Notes: generated from the letters alone by a model not told the origin. Shown: positions 51,871 through 60,758, counted from the first letter of the stretch. The stretch is 64,000 bases of DNA from Sphingomonadales bacterium (GCA_016872155.1 VHBB01000004.1:62001-126000), one strand, 5' to 3'. Numbers and translations are program-made.

Positions 51871-54738
51871 ATGCCCCGAAAGAAAGTTGCAAATACTGCG
51901 CCCGCCTATACCGACACCGCCTCTATTGTGGTATCGGGTGCCCGGGAGCATAATCTTAAGAATCTCGATATTTCCATTCCCAAAAATCAGTTGGTGGTCA
52001 TTACGGGCATCAGCGGTTCGGGCAAATCGTCGCTGGCCTTCGATACGCTCTATGCCGAGGGGCAACGACGCTATATGGAAACCTTTGGGGCTTATGCCAG
52101 GCAATTTATGGGAGATATGGAACGTCCCGATGTAGACCGCATAACGGGGCTTTCGCCGGTCATTGCCATTGAGCAAAAGACCACCAATAAGAACCCGCGC
52201 TCTACCGTCGGTACGGTTACCGAGGTCTATGATTTTTTACGGCTGCTATTTGCCAGGGCGGGGCAGGCATTTTCGTACGAGACCGGTAAGCCAATGGTCA
52301 AGTGGAGCGAAGAGGAGATCGTTAAAAACATAGTCGATAAATATTCGAATAAAAAGATCAGCGTGCTCGCTCCACTCGTAAGAGGTCGTAAGGGGCATTA
52401 CCGAGAGCTTTTCGAGGAGTGGCGAAAAAAAGGATTTGTAAAAGTGCGGGTCGATGGAGAGATCCGAGAAATGACAGCACGCATGCAAGTGGACAGATAT
52501 GTAATACACGATATCGAGTTGGTGGTAGATCGCCTGCAAGTAACCCCCGATCTTCGGCCGCGGCTAAGTGCCAGTGTGCAGCAGGCCTTAAAACTCGGCA
52601 AGGGATTATTGTTCGTGCTCACCGAGCAGGAAACTGTTGTTCAATATTCTCGCCAACTAATGTGCGAAGACACCGGCATCAGTTACGAAGAGCCCTCGCC
52701 CAATGCCTTTTCGTTCAATTCTCCCTATGGGGCCTGTTCGGTTTGCAAAGGATTGGGCGTACAACACCGGGTCAGTATGGAACGGCTGATGCCCGACACG
52801 TCTCTATCGATCAGTGAAGGCGGAATTGCACCGTTAGGAGAGGCGCGCGATGCCTGGGTATACAAGCAGGCACAAGAGCTGGCCCGTCAGCATAAGATAT
52901 CGCTGCAAAAACCGATTAAGGAGCTTACGGCTGCGCAGTTGAATATTTTATTGTACGCGGATACAGAAGGAAAAGTCGCCGATATTGATTTTTCGGATGC
53001 CAAGTTCGATGCTTCGGCTCCCTTCGAAGGGGTGGTGAATGTACTTCTTCGTTGGTATGCGAGCCCCTACAGTGATTCCATTCGCGAGTGGGCTGAGGAG
53101 TTTATGGAGGTTCAGGCCTGCGCGGCCTGCGAAGGAACGCGCTTAAAAAAAGAAAGCCGTTGGTTTCGTATCAATGGCCGAGATATCGCTTCTCTTAGCA
53201 ACATGAATCTCGATAACCTGGCGGCTTGGTTCGATGGCATCGAATTAATGCTCGACAACAAGCAAAAAGCCATTGCCAGCGACGTGTTAAAAGAGATCAG
53301 AGAGCGCTTGCAGTTCTTGTTGAATGTAGGGTTGGGTTACCTAACGCTGAACAGAGGTACGCGTACCCTAAGTGGAGGAGAATCCCAGCGTATACGACTG
53401 GCCACCCAGATCGGAAGTCAGTTACAAGGCATCACCTATATCTTAGATGAACCTTCCATTGGTTTGCATCAACGAGACAACCAGCGGCTCATCGATGCCC
53501 TCAAACAACTGCGAGACATTGGCAATAGTATTTTGGTCGTGGAGCACGACAAGGATATCATGTTGGCAGCCGATTACCTAATCGACATTGGCCCCAAAGC
53601 GGGACTTTATGGCGGAAAGATCGTGGCACAGGGAACGCCGTCTCACGTACGAAAATTAAAGACCCTTACCGCTGGGTACCTCAATGGACGCTACAGCTTA
53701 CCCTTGCCCGCCGAACGAAGAAAGGGATCGGGCAAAACACTGTTGCTGCGCGGTGCGTCGGGCAACAATTTGCAAAAAGTAACGGCTACATTTCCGTTGG
53801 GAACGTTTATAGTGGTAACCGGTGTAAGCGGATCGGGTAAGTCGACCCTTATTAACGAAACACTGTATCCGATTCTTTCACAGCATGCTTTTGGGTCTAG
53901 GCAACAGCCACTTTCTTATGAGTCGGTAAAAGGGTTGGAACACATCGATAAGGTCATCGAGATCGACCAAGCTCCCATTGGGCGAACGCCGCGGAGTAAT
54001 CCGGCCACGTACTGCGGATTCTTTGCCGATATCCGAACATTGTTCGCTTCGCTCCCCGAGAGTAAGGTAAGAGGATATGGCGCGGGTCGTTTTTCGTTTA
54101 ATGTAAAAACGGGTCGTTGTGCCGAATGTGAGGGCGGGGGTATGAAGGTGATCGAGATGAATTTCTTGCCCGATGTTTATGTGCATTGTCCTGCTTGTAA
54201 CGGAAAACGGTACAATCGCGAAACACTCGAGATACGATACAAGGGTAAATCCATCGCCGATGTGCTGGGCATGACGGTAGCCGAGGCAATGGAGTTCTTT
54301 CAACCCGTGCCTTACTTGTACAGAAAGATCAAGGTCTTGTACGAAGTCGGATTGGGATATATAACCCTGGGACAATCGGCCCTGACCCTCAGTGGAGGAG
54401 AAGCCCAACGCATTAAGTTATCGACCGAGTTAGCCAAGCGCGATACCGGTAAAACATTTTATATTTTGGATGAGCCCACTACCGGATTGCATTTTGAGGA
54501 TATCCGTCAACTTACCGACGTCCTTAACCGGTTGGTAGACCGGGGCAATACGGTGCTGGTCATCGAACATCATATGGATATAATTAAATTGGCCGATCAT
54601 ATTATCGATCTGGGCCCCGAAGGAGGTGACGGCGGTGGAAAGATCTTATTTGCCGGTACACCCGAAGAAATGGTTCGTACCACGAGCACGCATACGGCCC
54701 ATTTTCTGGCGCCAGAGCTTCGAGCCCATAAAGAATAA
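51871..54738 (+). CDS. uvrA: UvrA, excinuclease ABC subunit A (copy 2)
   Basis: This second full-length UvrA has 955 residues. Walker A sites are GISGSGKSS near residue 46 and GVSGSGKST near 653, with LSGGESQR and LSGGEAQR signatures. Zinc modules CSVCKGLGV...CAACEGTRL and CAECEGGGM...CPACNGKRY are intact. The segment NKNPRSTVGTVTEVYDFLRL is nearly canonical, so this may be the main repair copy. A short basic Pro/Thr/Ala tract precedes the core. UvrB and UvrC genes are not in the window. Its 3' end is 6 bases from the convergent elaA. Confidence 0.95.
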   Translation: MPRKKVANTAPAYTDTASIVVSGAREHNLKNLDISIPKNQLVVITGISGSGKSSLAFDTLYAEGQRRYMETFGAYARQFMGDMERPDVDRITGLSPVIAIEQKTTNKNPRSTVGTVTEVYDFLRLLFARAGQAFSYETGKPMVKWSEEEIVKNIVDKYSNKKISVLAPLVRGRKGHYRELFEEWRKKGFVKVRVDGEIREMTARMQVDRYVIHDIELVVDRLQVTPDLRPRLSASVQQALKLGKGLLFVLTEQETVVQYSRQLMCEDTGISYEEPSPNAFSFNSPYGACSVCKGLGVQHRVSMERLMPDTSLSISEGGIAPLGEARDAWVYKQAQELARQHKISLQKPIKELTAAQLNILLYADTEGKVADIDFSDAKFDASAPFEGVVNVLLRWYASPYSDSIREWAEEFMEVQACAACEGTRLKKESRWFRINGRDIASLSNMNLDNLAAWFDGIELMLDNKQKAIASDVLKEIRERLQFLLNVGLGYLTLNRGTRTLSGGESQRIRLATQIGSQLQGITYILDEPSIGLHQRDNQRLIDALKQLRDIGNSILVVEHDKDIMLAADYLIDIGPKAGLYGGKIVAQGTPSHVRKLKTLTAGYLNGRYSLPLPAERRKGSGKTLLLRGASGNNLQKVTATFPLGTFIVVTGVSGSGKSTLINETLYPILSQHAFGSRQQPLSYESVKGLEHIDKVIEIDQAPIGRTPRSNPATYCGFFADIRTLFASLPESKVRGYGAGRFSFNVKTGRCAECEGGGMKVIEMNFLPDVYVHCPACNGKRYNRETLEIRYKGKSIADVLGMTVAEAMEFFQPVPYLYRKIKVLYEVGLGYITLGQSALTLSGGEAQRIKLSTELAKRDTGKTFYILDEPTTGLHFEDIRQLTDVLNRLVDRGNTVLVIEHHMDIIKLADHIIDLGPEGGDGGGKILFAGTPEEMVRTTSTHTAHFLAPELRAHKE

Positions 54739-54744
54739 TGTAAA

Positions 54745-55188
54745 TTAACGCTGGTGCGTCATCTCGATGTGCTCAATGCCGTCCTCGAGATAGATTTCTC
54801 CGGAGCGTACAAATCCAAACGATTCATAAAAGGTTTGCAAATAGCACTGGGCGCCGATCACCAAGGTCCGGGTCTCGAAAAGTCGTTCACAGCGCTCGAT
54901 CGATTCTTGCATCAACGCTTTGCCAAGTCCTTTTCTTCGAAAAGCTGGCGAGGTTACCACCCGGCCGATCGAGGCGGCAGCATACGAGATGCCCGGCGGT
55001 ACCAGGCGGGTGTAGGCAGCCAACTCCTCTTGTACGTATCCCAATAAATGATAAGAGGCCTGGTCTTTGTTGTCAAGGTCTTGAAAGGCGCAGGTTTGTT
55101 CTACCACAAACACTTCGGCTCGCAAGCGAAGCAATGCGTAGAGTTCGTCGGGCGAAAGCTCGTTGAATTTTTTTAATACCCAGCGCAT
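54745..55188 (-). CDS. elaA: ElaA-type GNAT acetyltransferase
   Basis: This 147-residue GCN5-related N-acetyltransferase closely follows the ElaA layout: LSPDELYALLRLRAEVFVVEQ near the N-terminus (shown in part), CAFQDLDNKD, then IGRVVTSPAFRRKGLGKALM, which holds the acetyl-CoA pyrophosphate loop (RRKGLG), and an AQCYLQTFYESFGF end. The acceptor substrate of ElaA is not established. It is the last gene of a minus-strand run after rpe, with 3 bases between them. Confidence 0.93.
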   Translation of the reverse strand: MRWVLKKFNELSPDELYALLRLRAEVFVVEQTCAFQDLDNKDQASYHLLGYVQEELAAYTRLVPPGISYAAASIGRVVTSPAFRRKGLGKALMQESIERCERLFETRTLVIGAQCYLQTFYESFGFVRSGEIYLEDGIEHIEMTHQR

Positions 55189-55191
55189 GGT

Positions 55192-55848
55192 CTAAGCCGC
55201 CACCACTTTTTTTAGTTGTGCAATGGTGGCCACCGGGTCGGCCGCTTTAAAGACGGTATTGCCGGCTACCAATACATCGGCTCCGGCGGCTACGATAGAG
55301 GGGGCGTTTTGGAGGGTAACCCCGCCATCGATCTCTATGTGGGCATTAGAGCCACTGCTGTTGATCAGCTCTCTCAGCTCTCGAATCTTGATCAGGGTAT
55401 GCGGAATAAATTGCTGCCCGCCAAACCCTGGATTCACACTCATTAGGCACACCAGGTCTATATCGCGAATCACCTCGCCAATAACAGAAACGGGTGTGTG
55501 GGGGTTAAGGGCCACACCGGCTTTAACGCCCAGACTTTTTAGTTGCTGAATATTGCGATGTAAGTGTGTACAAGCTTCTGCATGAACGGTAATAATATCG
55601 GCTCCCGCCTGTTGAAAGGCCTCTGCGTAGCGCTCGGGTTCTTCTATCATCAAGTGCACGTCGCAGGTCTTATTCGTGGCCTTTCTAAAAAACTGAATCA
55701 GCATGGGCCCAAAACTAATGTTGGGTACAAAGCGGCCATCCATTACATCGAGGTGATACCAGTCGGCCTGGCTGTTGTTGAGCATATCGCAATCTTTTTG
55801 CAATTGCAAAAAGTTGGCCGATAGAAGCGAAGGTGCTACAAGTGGCAT
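55192..55848 (-). CDS. rpe: Rpe, ribulose-phosphate 3-epimerase
   Basis: Rpe interconverts ribulose-5-phosphate and xylulose-5-phosphate in the pentose phosphate pathway. The 218-residue TIM barrel begins PLVAPSLLSANF, with metal-ligand segments WYHLDVMDGRFVPN and CDVHLMIEEPERY. The phosphate loop and catalytic Asp are in IEIDGGVTLQNA, and VNPGFGGQQFI is in the middle. I chose ATG at 55848; a TTG at 55875 would add 9 residues and overlap the upstream gene's stop by 11 bases. Confidence 0.94.
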   Translation of the reverse strand: MPLVAPSLLSANFLQLQKDCDMLNNSQADWYHLDVMDGRFVPNISFGPMLIQFFRKATNKTCDVHLMIEEPERYAEAFQQAGADIITVHAEACTHLHRNIQQLKSLGVKAGVALNPHTPVSVIGEVIRDIDLVCLMSVNPGFGGQQFIPHTLIKIRELRELINSSGSNAHIEIDGGVTLQNAPSIVAAGADVLVAGNTVFKAADPVATIAQLKKVVAA

Positions 55849-55864
55849 GGGTGCAAGATACTGA

Positions 55865-56461
55865 TCATTTTTCAAGACGCTGCAAGGCCGCTCGGGCTTC
55901 GGTAAGTGAAGTGTCTAACGAGAGGGCCAGTCGAAAATGCTCCAGTGCTTTTTCTTTTTTTCCCAGTCGGTCAGCCCATTTGCCCAGCCAATAATGCACC
56001 GGGGCATAGCCCGGCGACAAGGTGCGAAGTAGCTCGAGCTCTTTTAAGGCCGGCTCAAATTGTTTTAGCTCCAGTAGCAAAGCTGCTTTTTCTATGTAGG
56101 CCTCGTAAAAGTTATAGTCGGTTTGAATGGTCTTATCGAACCAGCCGATCGCTTTGACCGGCTCTTTAATGGTCTCGAAGTAGATGCCTTTGTAATAGTA
56201 GGGTTCTGCGCCTCCTGCAGAACCCGAATTAGCCAATAGCGAATCACAAAGGGATAGGGTAGCGGGGTCACCTTGTTCGGCCAGCCGAAGGGCACGGGAA
56301 TAAGCTGCCTCTAGTGCATTGGGCACCAGGCGTTCGGTAAGCTCCGGTTGGGTTACTTCCTCTTTAGAATTACTCGTGGACAGTTGGCAACCTGTCAGCA
56401 TCAAGATCGCGCAACAGGCAAGCCGGCCGGGGCGCTTTATATATTCGCTGAGGTTTGACAT
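55865..56461 (-). CDS. TPR-repeat lipoprotein
   Basis: This 198-residue lipoprotein has a lipobox LTGC near residue 25, then about four helical TPR-like repeats (AEPYYYKGIYFETIKEP, then repeats through APVHYWLGKWADRLGK and ALEHFRLALSLD). TPR proteins hold complexes together; the partner is unknown. The ATG at 56461 is favoured: an upstream TTG at 56488 lies inside the TATCTTTG promoter box on the minus strand. It heads the minus-strand run with rpe and elaA. Confidence 0.82.
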   Translation of the reverse strand: MSNLSEYIKRPGRLACCAILMLTGCQLSTSNSKEEVTQPELTERLVPNALEAAYSRALRLAEQGDPATLSLCDSLLANSGSAGGAEPYYYKGIYFETIKEPVKAIGWFDKTIQTDYNFYEAYIEKAALLLELKQFEPALKELELLRTLSPGYAPVHYWLGKWADRLGKKEKALEHFRLALSLDTSLTEARAALQRLEK

Positions 56462-56485
56462 TTTGTTGACATTCTTTTGTAGAAA

Positions 56486-56499
56486 CAAAGATAGCTTTG
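56486..56499. promoter_or_regulatory. Symmetric shared -7 element of two divergent promoters
   Basis: CAAAGATAGCTTTG reads TAGCTTTG on the plus strand (56492-56499) and TATCTTTG on the minus strand (56493-56486). The two -7 boxes overlap over the central TA. The plus gene starts at 56519 and the minus gene at 56461. Only one promoter could be occupied at a time. Confidence 0.6.
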
Positions 56500-56518
56500 C
56501 GCTCCTTAAAGCCTTGTT

Positions 56519-57619
56519 ATGTCATCTTTGTTTCGTGTAAACGCATGGTTCGTTGTTCTATTGTTTTTTATGCAGACCGGTCAATCGCTGTTACAAGCGC
56601 AATCTGCTGCTGCGGACTCGCTTCGCTACGAAGAGGAGACCCACCTGCGCAATATTCGCCAGTTGACTTTCGGGGGCGACAATGCAGAGGCGTATTGGAG
56701 CTTTGATGGCAAGATGCTCGTCTTTCAGCGTACCTCGGTCAAAGATGGTATTCCTTGCGATCAGATCTATGTAGGCAAGGTGCCTGCTAACGCGGGAGAG
56801 CCCTTTACGTATAAGATGGTCAGCACCGGTAAGGGAAGAACGACCTGCGCCTACTTTACAAAAGACAATAAGCATATTATTTATGCCTCTACCCATTTGG
56901 CCAGTGAGGCTTGTCCGCCCGTTCCTGACCGTGCCAAGTACGGTAATAAATATATCTGGCCTCTGTATAGAGGGTACGATATATTTATGGCCGACCTCAA
57001 TGGCAATATCAAAAAGCAACTGACCACCTCTCCTTACTACGATGCCGAGGCTACGCTTTCTCCCGATGGCAAGAAAATGATCTACACCAGCACCAAGGAC
57101 GGTGACATCGAGTTGTACAGTATGGATCTGGCTACACAACAAGAAAAGCGGATCACCACTACACTGGGGTATGATGGCGGCGCTTGGTTTAGCCCCGATG
57201 GAACAAAGATTATCTGGCGAGCCTCTCGCCCCACCACGCCCGAACAGATCGGTGAATACAAAGAGTTACTGGCCCAAGACCTGGTGGCTCCTACCAATAT
57301 GGAAGTGTGGGTGGCCAATGCCGATGGCAGCAATCCGCGCCAGGTTACTCAGTATGGACAGGCCAATTGGGCGCCGGTGTTTATGCCCGACAGTAAGCGC
57401 ATCATCTTTGCTTCGAATCACGAGTATAAGCGGGGCTTTCCGTTTAACTTGTATACCATCAACGAAGATGGCACCAATCTGCAAAAGATAAGCCGCGACA
57501 AGGGCTTCGATGCTTTTCCTATGTTCTCGCCCAATGGTAAGAAGATCGTATTTGCCAGCAACCGAAACAATGGCGGCACCCGCGACACCAATGTCTTTGT
57601 GGCCGATTGGGTAGAATAA
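56519..57619 (+). CDS. TolB-like PD40 beta-propeller protein
   Basis: This 366-residue exported protein has a signal peptide (to about residue 28, ...LLQAQ), then repeated WD40-like PD40 blades of the TolB type: NAEAYWSFDGKMLVFQR, DAEATLSPDGKKMIYTS, DGGAWFSPDGTKIIWRA, NWAPVFMPDSKRIIFAS and DAFPMFSPNGKKIVFAS. These give at least five blades. Such proteins are periplasmic binding scaffolds; this one is not next to tol genes. The start is 19 bases after the shared promoter element. Confidence 0.88.
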   Translation: MSSLFRVNAWFVVLLFFMQTGQSLLQAQSAAADSLRYEEETHLRNIRQLTFGGDNAEAYWSFDGKMLVFQRTSVKDGIPCDQIYVGKVPANAGEPFTYKMVSTGKGRTTCAYFTKDNKHIIYASTHLASEACPPVPDRAKYGNKYIWPLYRGYDIFMADLNGNIKKQLTTSPYYDAEATLSPDGKKMIYTSTKDGDIELYSMDLATQQEKRITTTLGYDGGAWFSPDGTKIIWRASRPTTPEQIGEYKELLAQDLVAPTNMEVWVANADGSNPRQVTQYGQANWAPVFMPDSKRIIFASNHEYKRGFPFNLYTINEDGTNLQKISRDKGFDAFPMFSPNGKKIVFASNRNNGGTRDTNVFVADWVE

Positions 57620-57633
57620 GCAAAGAGATTTCC

Positions 57634-57641
57634 TATATTTG
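57634..57641 (+). promoter_or_regulatory. -7 box of the small membrane protein gene
   Basis: TATATTTG is an exact TAnnTTTG match, 20 bases before the ATG at 57662. A TTG lies at 57607-57609 with a 24-base spacer. Confidence 0.5.
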
Positions 57642-57661
57642 ATTTATACAAAATCAAGTTT

Positions 57662-58090
57662 ATGGAAACCGGACTGTTGCACCTCCACAACGCGCTTCGA
57701 TGGGTTGTTCTACTCCTTTTATTGCTGTCGATCGTTCAGGCCTTTTCTAAAAAGGAATCGGTTCGATCGACCAGTCTTTTCTTAATGATCGCGGCCCACA
57801 CCATGCTGCTCATCGGACTTTATCAAGTGCTGGGCGGTCGCTATTCGTGGGGTAACGTACCCGAAGGGGTCTCGGTGATGAAAGATTCCTTTTATCGATT
57901 TTACCTGGTTGAGCATCCCTTGCTGATGATCTTGGCCGTGGTGCTTATAACCTGGGCCCGTACCAAAGCCAAAATACTTTCTTACAAACCGGCTTCTTAT
58001 GCCCTGCTGGTCTCGCTATTGATGATCTTGGCCGCCATGCCCTGGCCCTTTCGCGAGGGGGTGGGCAGACCCTGGTTTCCCGGAATGTAA
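57662..58090 (+). CDS. Small cytochrome b-like membrane protein
   Basis: This 142-residue protein has four hydrophobic segments (about 9-28, 39-57, 85-100, 110-126). Histidines are placed near the membrane ends: His7 and His9 (HLHNALRW), one in AAHTML (near 46) and one in VEHPLL (near 85). Similar Bacteroidota proteins are often labelled cytochrome B, but heme binding has not been shown to my knowledge. It sits 23 bases before the homogentisate dioxygenase gene, so the two may be cotranscribed. Confidence 0.75.
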   Translation: METGLLHLHNALRWVVLLLLLLSIVQAFSKKESVRSTSLFLMIAAHTMLLIGLYQVLGGRYSWGNVPEGVSVMKDSFYRFYLVEHPLLMILAVVLITWARTKAKILSYKPASYALLVSLLMILAAMPWPFREGVGRPWFPGM

Positions 58091-58113
58091 GTGGCCGCTT
58101 AAAAAAATAAGGT

Positions 58114-59271
58114 ATGCCTCATTATTATACACTGGGTTCCATTCCGCACAAACGCCACACACAGTTTAGAAAGCCCGATGGTACGCTGTACAGCGAGCAA
58201 TTGTTCTCGACCGAAGGGTTTAGTGACGATTATGCGCTGCTCTATCATTGTCATCCTCCCACCCAGATTATTCGTACCGAGCCGCAACAAGACGTGTCGC
58301 CTCAGGTCGCAGAAGAAAAAATGCTACAGCATCGCAGCTTCGAAGGATTCAAGGTGCCGCGCATAGACGATTACCTGCAAAGTCGAATACCGGTATTGGT
58401 CAACGGGGATTGTCATATTGTGCTCGCTGCACCCCAAAAAAGTACCACCGATTATTTTTACAAGAATACCGATGCCGACGAAATGATCTTCGTGCACGAG
58501 GGCAGCGGTAAAGTAATTACGCAATACGGTCAACTCCCCTTTAGCTACGGTGATTATATCGTGTTGCCTCGGGGCACCATTTATCAAATTCATTTCGATA
58601 CCCCCGATAACCGTCTCTTTATTGTAGAATCGTTTACACCGCTTCGCTATCCTAAGCGCTACACCAGTCGTCGCGGGCAGCTAATGGAGCATTCGCCCTA
58701 CTGTGAAAGAGATATTCGTCCGCCCCAAGATCTTTTGACCATTGACCAGAAAGGCGATTTTCTAATCAAGGCCAAAAAGAAGGGAATCCTTTACGGACTT
58801 CATTATGGCACACATCCTTTCGATGTGGTGGGATGGGATGGTTGTTGCTATCCGTTTATTTTTTCCATTCACGATTTTGAGCCTATTACCGGAAGGGTAC
58901 ATATGCCTCCGCCCATTCACCAGACCTTCGAGACCGATGCCTTTGTGGTCTGTTCTTTTGTGCCTCGTCTTTTCGATTATCATCCGCAAGCCATTCCCGC
59001 TCCCTACAATCACTCTAATATCGACAGCGATGAGGTTATTTACTATGTGGATGGCGATTTTATGAGCCGCAAATCGGTGACCCGGGGTATGATTACCCTG
59101 CATCCGGCCGGTATTCCGCATGGTCCGCATCCGGGGGCGGTCGAAAAAAGTATCGGTGCCAAAGAGACGAAAGAGCTGGCCGTTATGGTCGATACCTTTC
59201 GGCCCCTGATGCTAACCCGGCAGGCGCTGGAGATCGAGAACCAGAACTACGTGATGAGCTGGGCCGAATAG
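58114..59271 (+). CDS. hmgA: Homogentisate 1,2-dioxygenase
   Basis: This enzyme opens the ring of homogentisate with O2 in tyrosine and phenylalanine breakdown. The 385-residue protein has the HGD cupin core. The Fe2+ ligand region fits HGD: His300 (PYNH), an acid at Asp306/Glu307 (SDEVIYY), and His336 (IPHGPHPG), spaced like human His335 and His371; the acid ligand aligns between Asp306 and Glu307. No other gene of the pathway (4-hydroxyphenylpyruvate dioxygenase, fumarylacetoacetase) is in the window. Confidence 0.9.
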   Translation: MPHYYTLGSIPHKRHTQFRKPDGTLYSEQLFSTEGFSDDYALLYHCHPPTQIIRTEPQQDVSPQVAEEKMLQHRSFEGFKVPRIDDYLQSRIPVLVNGDCHIVLAAPQKSTTDYFYKNTDADEMIFVHEGSGKVITQYGQLPFSYGDYIVLPRGTIYQIHFDTPDNRLFIVESFTPLRYPKRYTSRRGQLMEHSPYCERDIRPPQDLLTIDQKGDFLIKAKKKGILYGLHYGTHPFDVVGWDGCCYPFIFSIHDFEPITGRVHMPPPIHQTFETDAFVVCSFVPRLFDYHPQAIPAPYNHSNIDSDEVIYYVDGDFMSRKSVTRGMITLHPAGIPHGPHPGAVEKSIGAKETKELAVMVDTFRPLMLTRQALEIENQNYVMSWAE

Positions 59272-59414
59272 GGGGGGCTGCAAGTGCGAGCCGCTATTGC
59301 CCCTTAAACTGCTGATAATCATATAAATAAGACCCTTATCCGACATCCGGGCCCGGGTTTTCCACCTTCGGGGAAAAAATCGGCCATTTTCTTCGTTATT
59401 CCCTGATAACGACC

Positions 59415-59422
59415 TATCTTTG
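59415..59422 (+). promoter_or_regulatory. -7 box of the infA-rplQ operon
   Basis: TATCTTTG is an exact match 16 bases before the infA ATG. A weak -33 TTCG is at 59392-59395 (19-base spacer). It gives the ribosomal operon its own promoter. Confidence 0.65.
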
Positions 59423-59438
59423 CACCCCTTAAAATCGT

Positions 59439-59657
59439 ATGTCGAAACAACCGCTGATCAAGCAAGATGGAATAATTCTGGAAGCATTGTCCAATGCCAT
59501 GTTCAGAGTCAAGCTTGAAAACGGTCACGAGATCCTGGCGACCATCTCTGGAAAAATGAGGATGCACTACATCCGTATTTTACCCGGCGATAAAGTAGGA
59601 GTAGAACTTTCGCCCTACGATCTGACAAGGGGTCGGATCAATTTCCGATACAAGTAA
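59439..59657 (+). CDS. infA: Translation initiation factor IF-1
   Basis: IF-1 is a 72-residue OB-fold protein that blocks the ribosomal A site during initiation. It begins [23 protein letters not shown] and ends [13 protein letters not shown], both near-canonical (shown in parts). It is the first gene of a seven-gene ribosomal operon. In many Bacteroidota infA follows secY and map; here a dioxygenase gene precedes it. Confidence 0.97.
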   Translation: MSKQPLIKQDGIILEALSNAMFRVKLENGHEILATISGKMRMHYIRILPGDKVGVELSPYDLTRGRINFRYK

Positions 59658-59676
59658 GACCGAAAAAAACAACAAG

Positions 59677-59793
59677 ATGAAAGTAAGAGCCTCCATCAAA
59701 AAGCGCAGCGTGGACTGTAAGATCGTCCGTCGCAAAGGCAAGCTGTACATCATTAACAAAAAAAATCCCCGCTTCAAGCAGCGCCAGGGATAA
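59677..59793 (+). CDS. rpmJ: Ribosomal protein L36 (zinc-free form)
   Basis: This 38-residue protein reads [16 protein letters not shown]... and ends NPRFKQRQG. Only one cysteine is left of the zinc-binding set found in classic L36 (CxxC with a third Cys and a His). The zinc site is therefore lost, as in the usual Bacteroidota form. It lies between infA (19 bases) and rpsM (36 bases), its expected place. Confidence 0.95.
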   Translation: MKVRASIKKRSVDCKIVRRKGKLYIINKKNPRFKQRQG

Positions 59794-59829
59794 TCCACGT
59801 TAATAACCATTCAACAATAAAAAACTACT

Positions 59830-60210
59830 ATGGCTCGTATTGCCGGTGTTGATTTACCAAAAAACAAAAGAGGAGAGATCGGTCTCACCTATATCTTCGG
59901 AATTGGCCCTGCCACTGCCCGTTACATTCTCGATAAGCACAACATTGATCGTAATAAAAAAGTGCACGAGTGGAACGACGATGAGCTCAACGCCATTCGT
60001 ACTGTGATTACCGAAGAGCTGAAAGTAGAAGGTCAACTCCGTTCCGAAGTGCAAATGAGCATCAAGCGTCTGCTCGATATCGCTTGCTACCGCGGTCTTC
60101 GTCACCGTAAAGGGTTGCCCGTTCGTGGTCAGCGTACCAAGACCAACAGCCGTACGCGTAAAGGAAAACGTAAAACCGTTGCCGGTAAGAAGAAGGCAGC
60201 TAAAAAATAA
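59830..60210 (+). CDS. rpsM: Ribosomal protein S13
   Basis: S13 sits in the head of the 30S subunit and contacts the P-site tRNA through its C-terminal tail. The 126-residue protein starts [25 protein letters not shown] (shown in part) and ends in a highly basic Arg/Lys tail with [19 protein letters not shown]. The length and motifs are standard. Confidence 0.97.
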   Translation: MARIAGVDLPKNKRGEIGLTYIFGIGPATARYILDKHNIDRNKKVHEWNDDELNAIRTVITEELKVEGQLRSEVQMSIKRLLDIACYRGLRHRKGLPVRGQRTKTNSRTRKGKRKTVAGKKKAAKK

Positions 60211-60233
60211 TTAACTGAAGTCATTCAATCATC

Positions 60234-60644
60234 ATGGCAAAAGCACAACAACAGCAACCCAGCGCCAAGGCCGCCGCTAAGAAAAGAGTGGTAAAAGTAG
60301 ATGCCTACGGCGATGCCCACATCTCTGCTACCTTTAATAATATCATCATCAGTCTTACCAATAAGACCGGTCAGGTGATCTCTTGGAGCAGTGCCGGTAA
60401 GATGGGATTTCGTGGATCAAAGAAGAATACCCCCTATGCCGCTCAAACGGCCGCTGCCGATGCAGCCCGAGCTGCATTCGATGCAGGTCTCAAGCGCGTA
60501 GATGTGTATGTAAAAGGTCCTGGTTCGGGTCGTGAAGGTGCCATCCGCTCGCTGTCACAAAGTGGTATCGAGGTGGTGATGATCAAGGATGTAACACCGA
60601 TGCCTCACAACGGTTGCCGTCCTCCGAAGAAGAGAAGGGTATAA
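60234..60644 (+). CDS. rpsK: Ribosomal protein S11
   Basis: S11 forms part of the 30S platform and the mRNA exit path. The 136-residue protein has a basic, Gln/Ala-rich start, then [37 protein letters not shown] and a C-terminal [16 protein letters not shown], all family hallmarks. It follows rpsM after 23 bases. Confidence 0.97.
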   Translation: MAKAQQQQPSAKAAAKKRVVKVDAYGDAHISATFNNIIISLTNKTGQVISWSSAGKMGFRGSKKNTPYAAQTAAADAARAAFDAGLKRVDVYVKGPGSGREGAIRSLSQSGIEVVMIKDVTPMPHNGCRPPKKRRV

Positions 60645-60758
60645 TTTACATATACGCCATTTGCGTTTCATTTTATAAAAGGGTGCGCGATTAATTTTTT
60701 AAAAGCTTTTTACCGATCGCGACACCGGTTTTTAAAAAAGCTTAAATGAACAATCACT
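60645..60758 (+). promoter_or_regulatory. Candidate structured leader before rpsD
   Basis: This 114-base AT-rich gap is longer than the others in the operon. It holds AAGCTTTTT...ACCG followed by CGGTTTTTAAAAAAGCTT, which can form a long imperfect stem with a bulge and a GATCGCGACA loop, ending close to the rpsD start. S4 regulates its own synthesis in other bacteria by binding mRNA leaders, so this may be a control element. It could also be a processing site. Confidence 0.4.
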
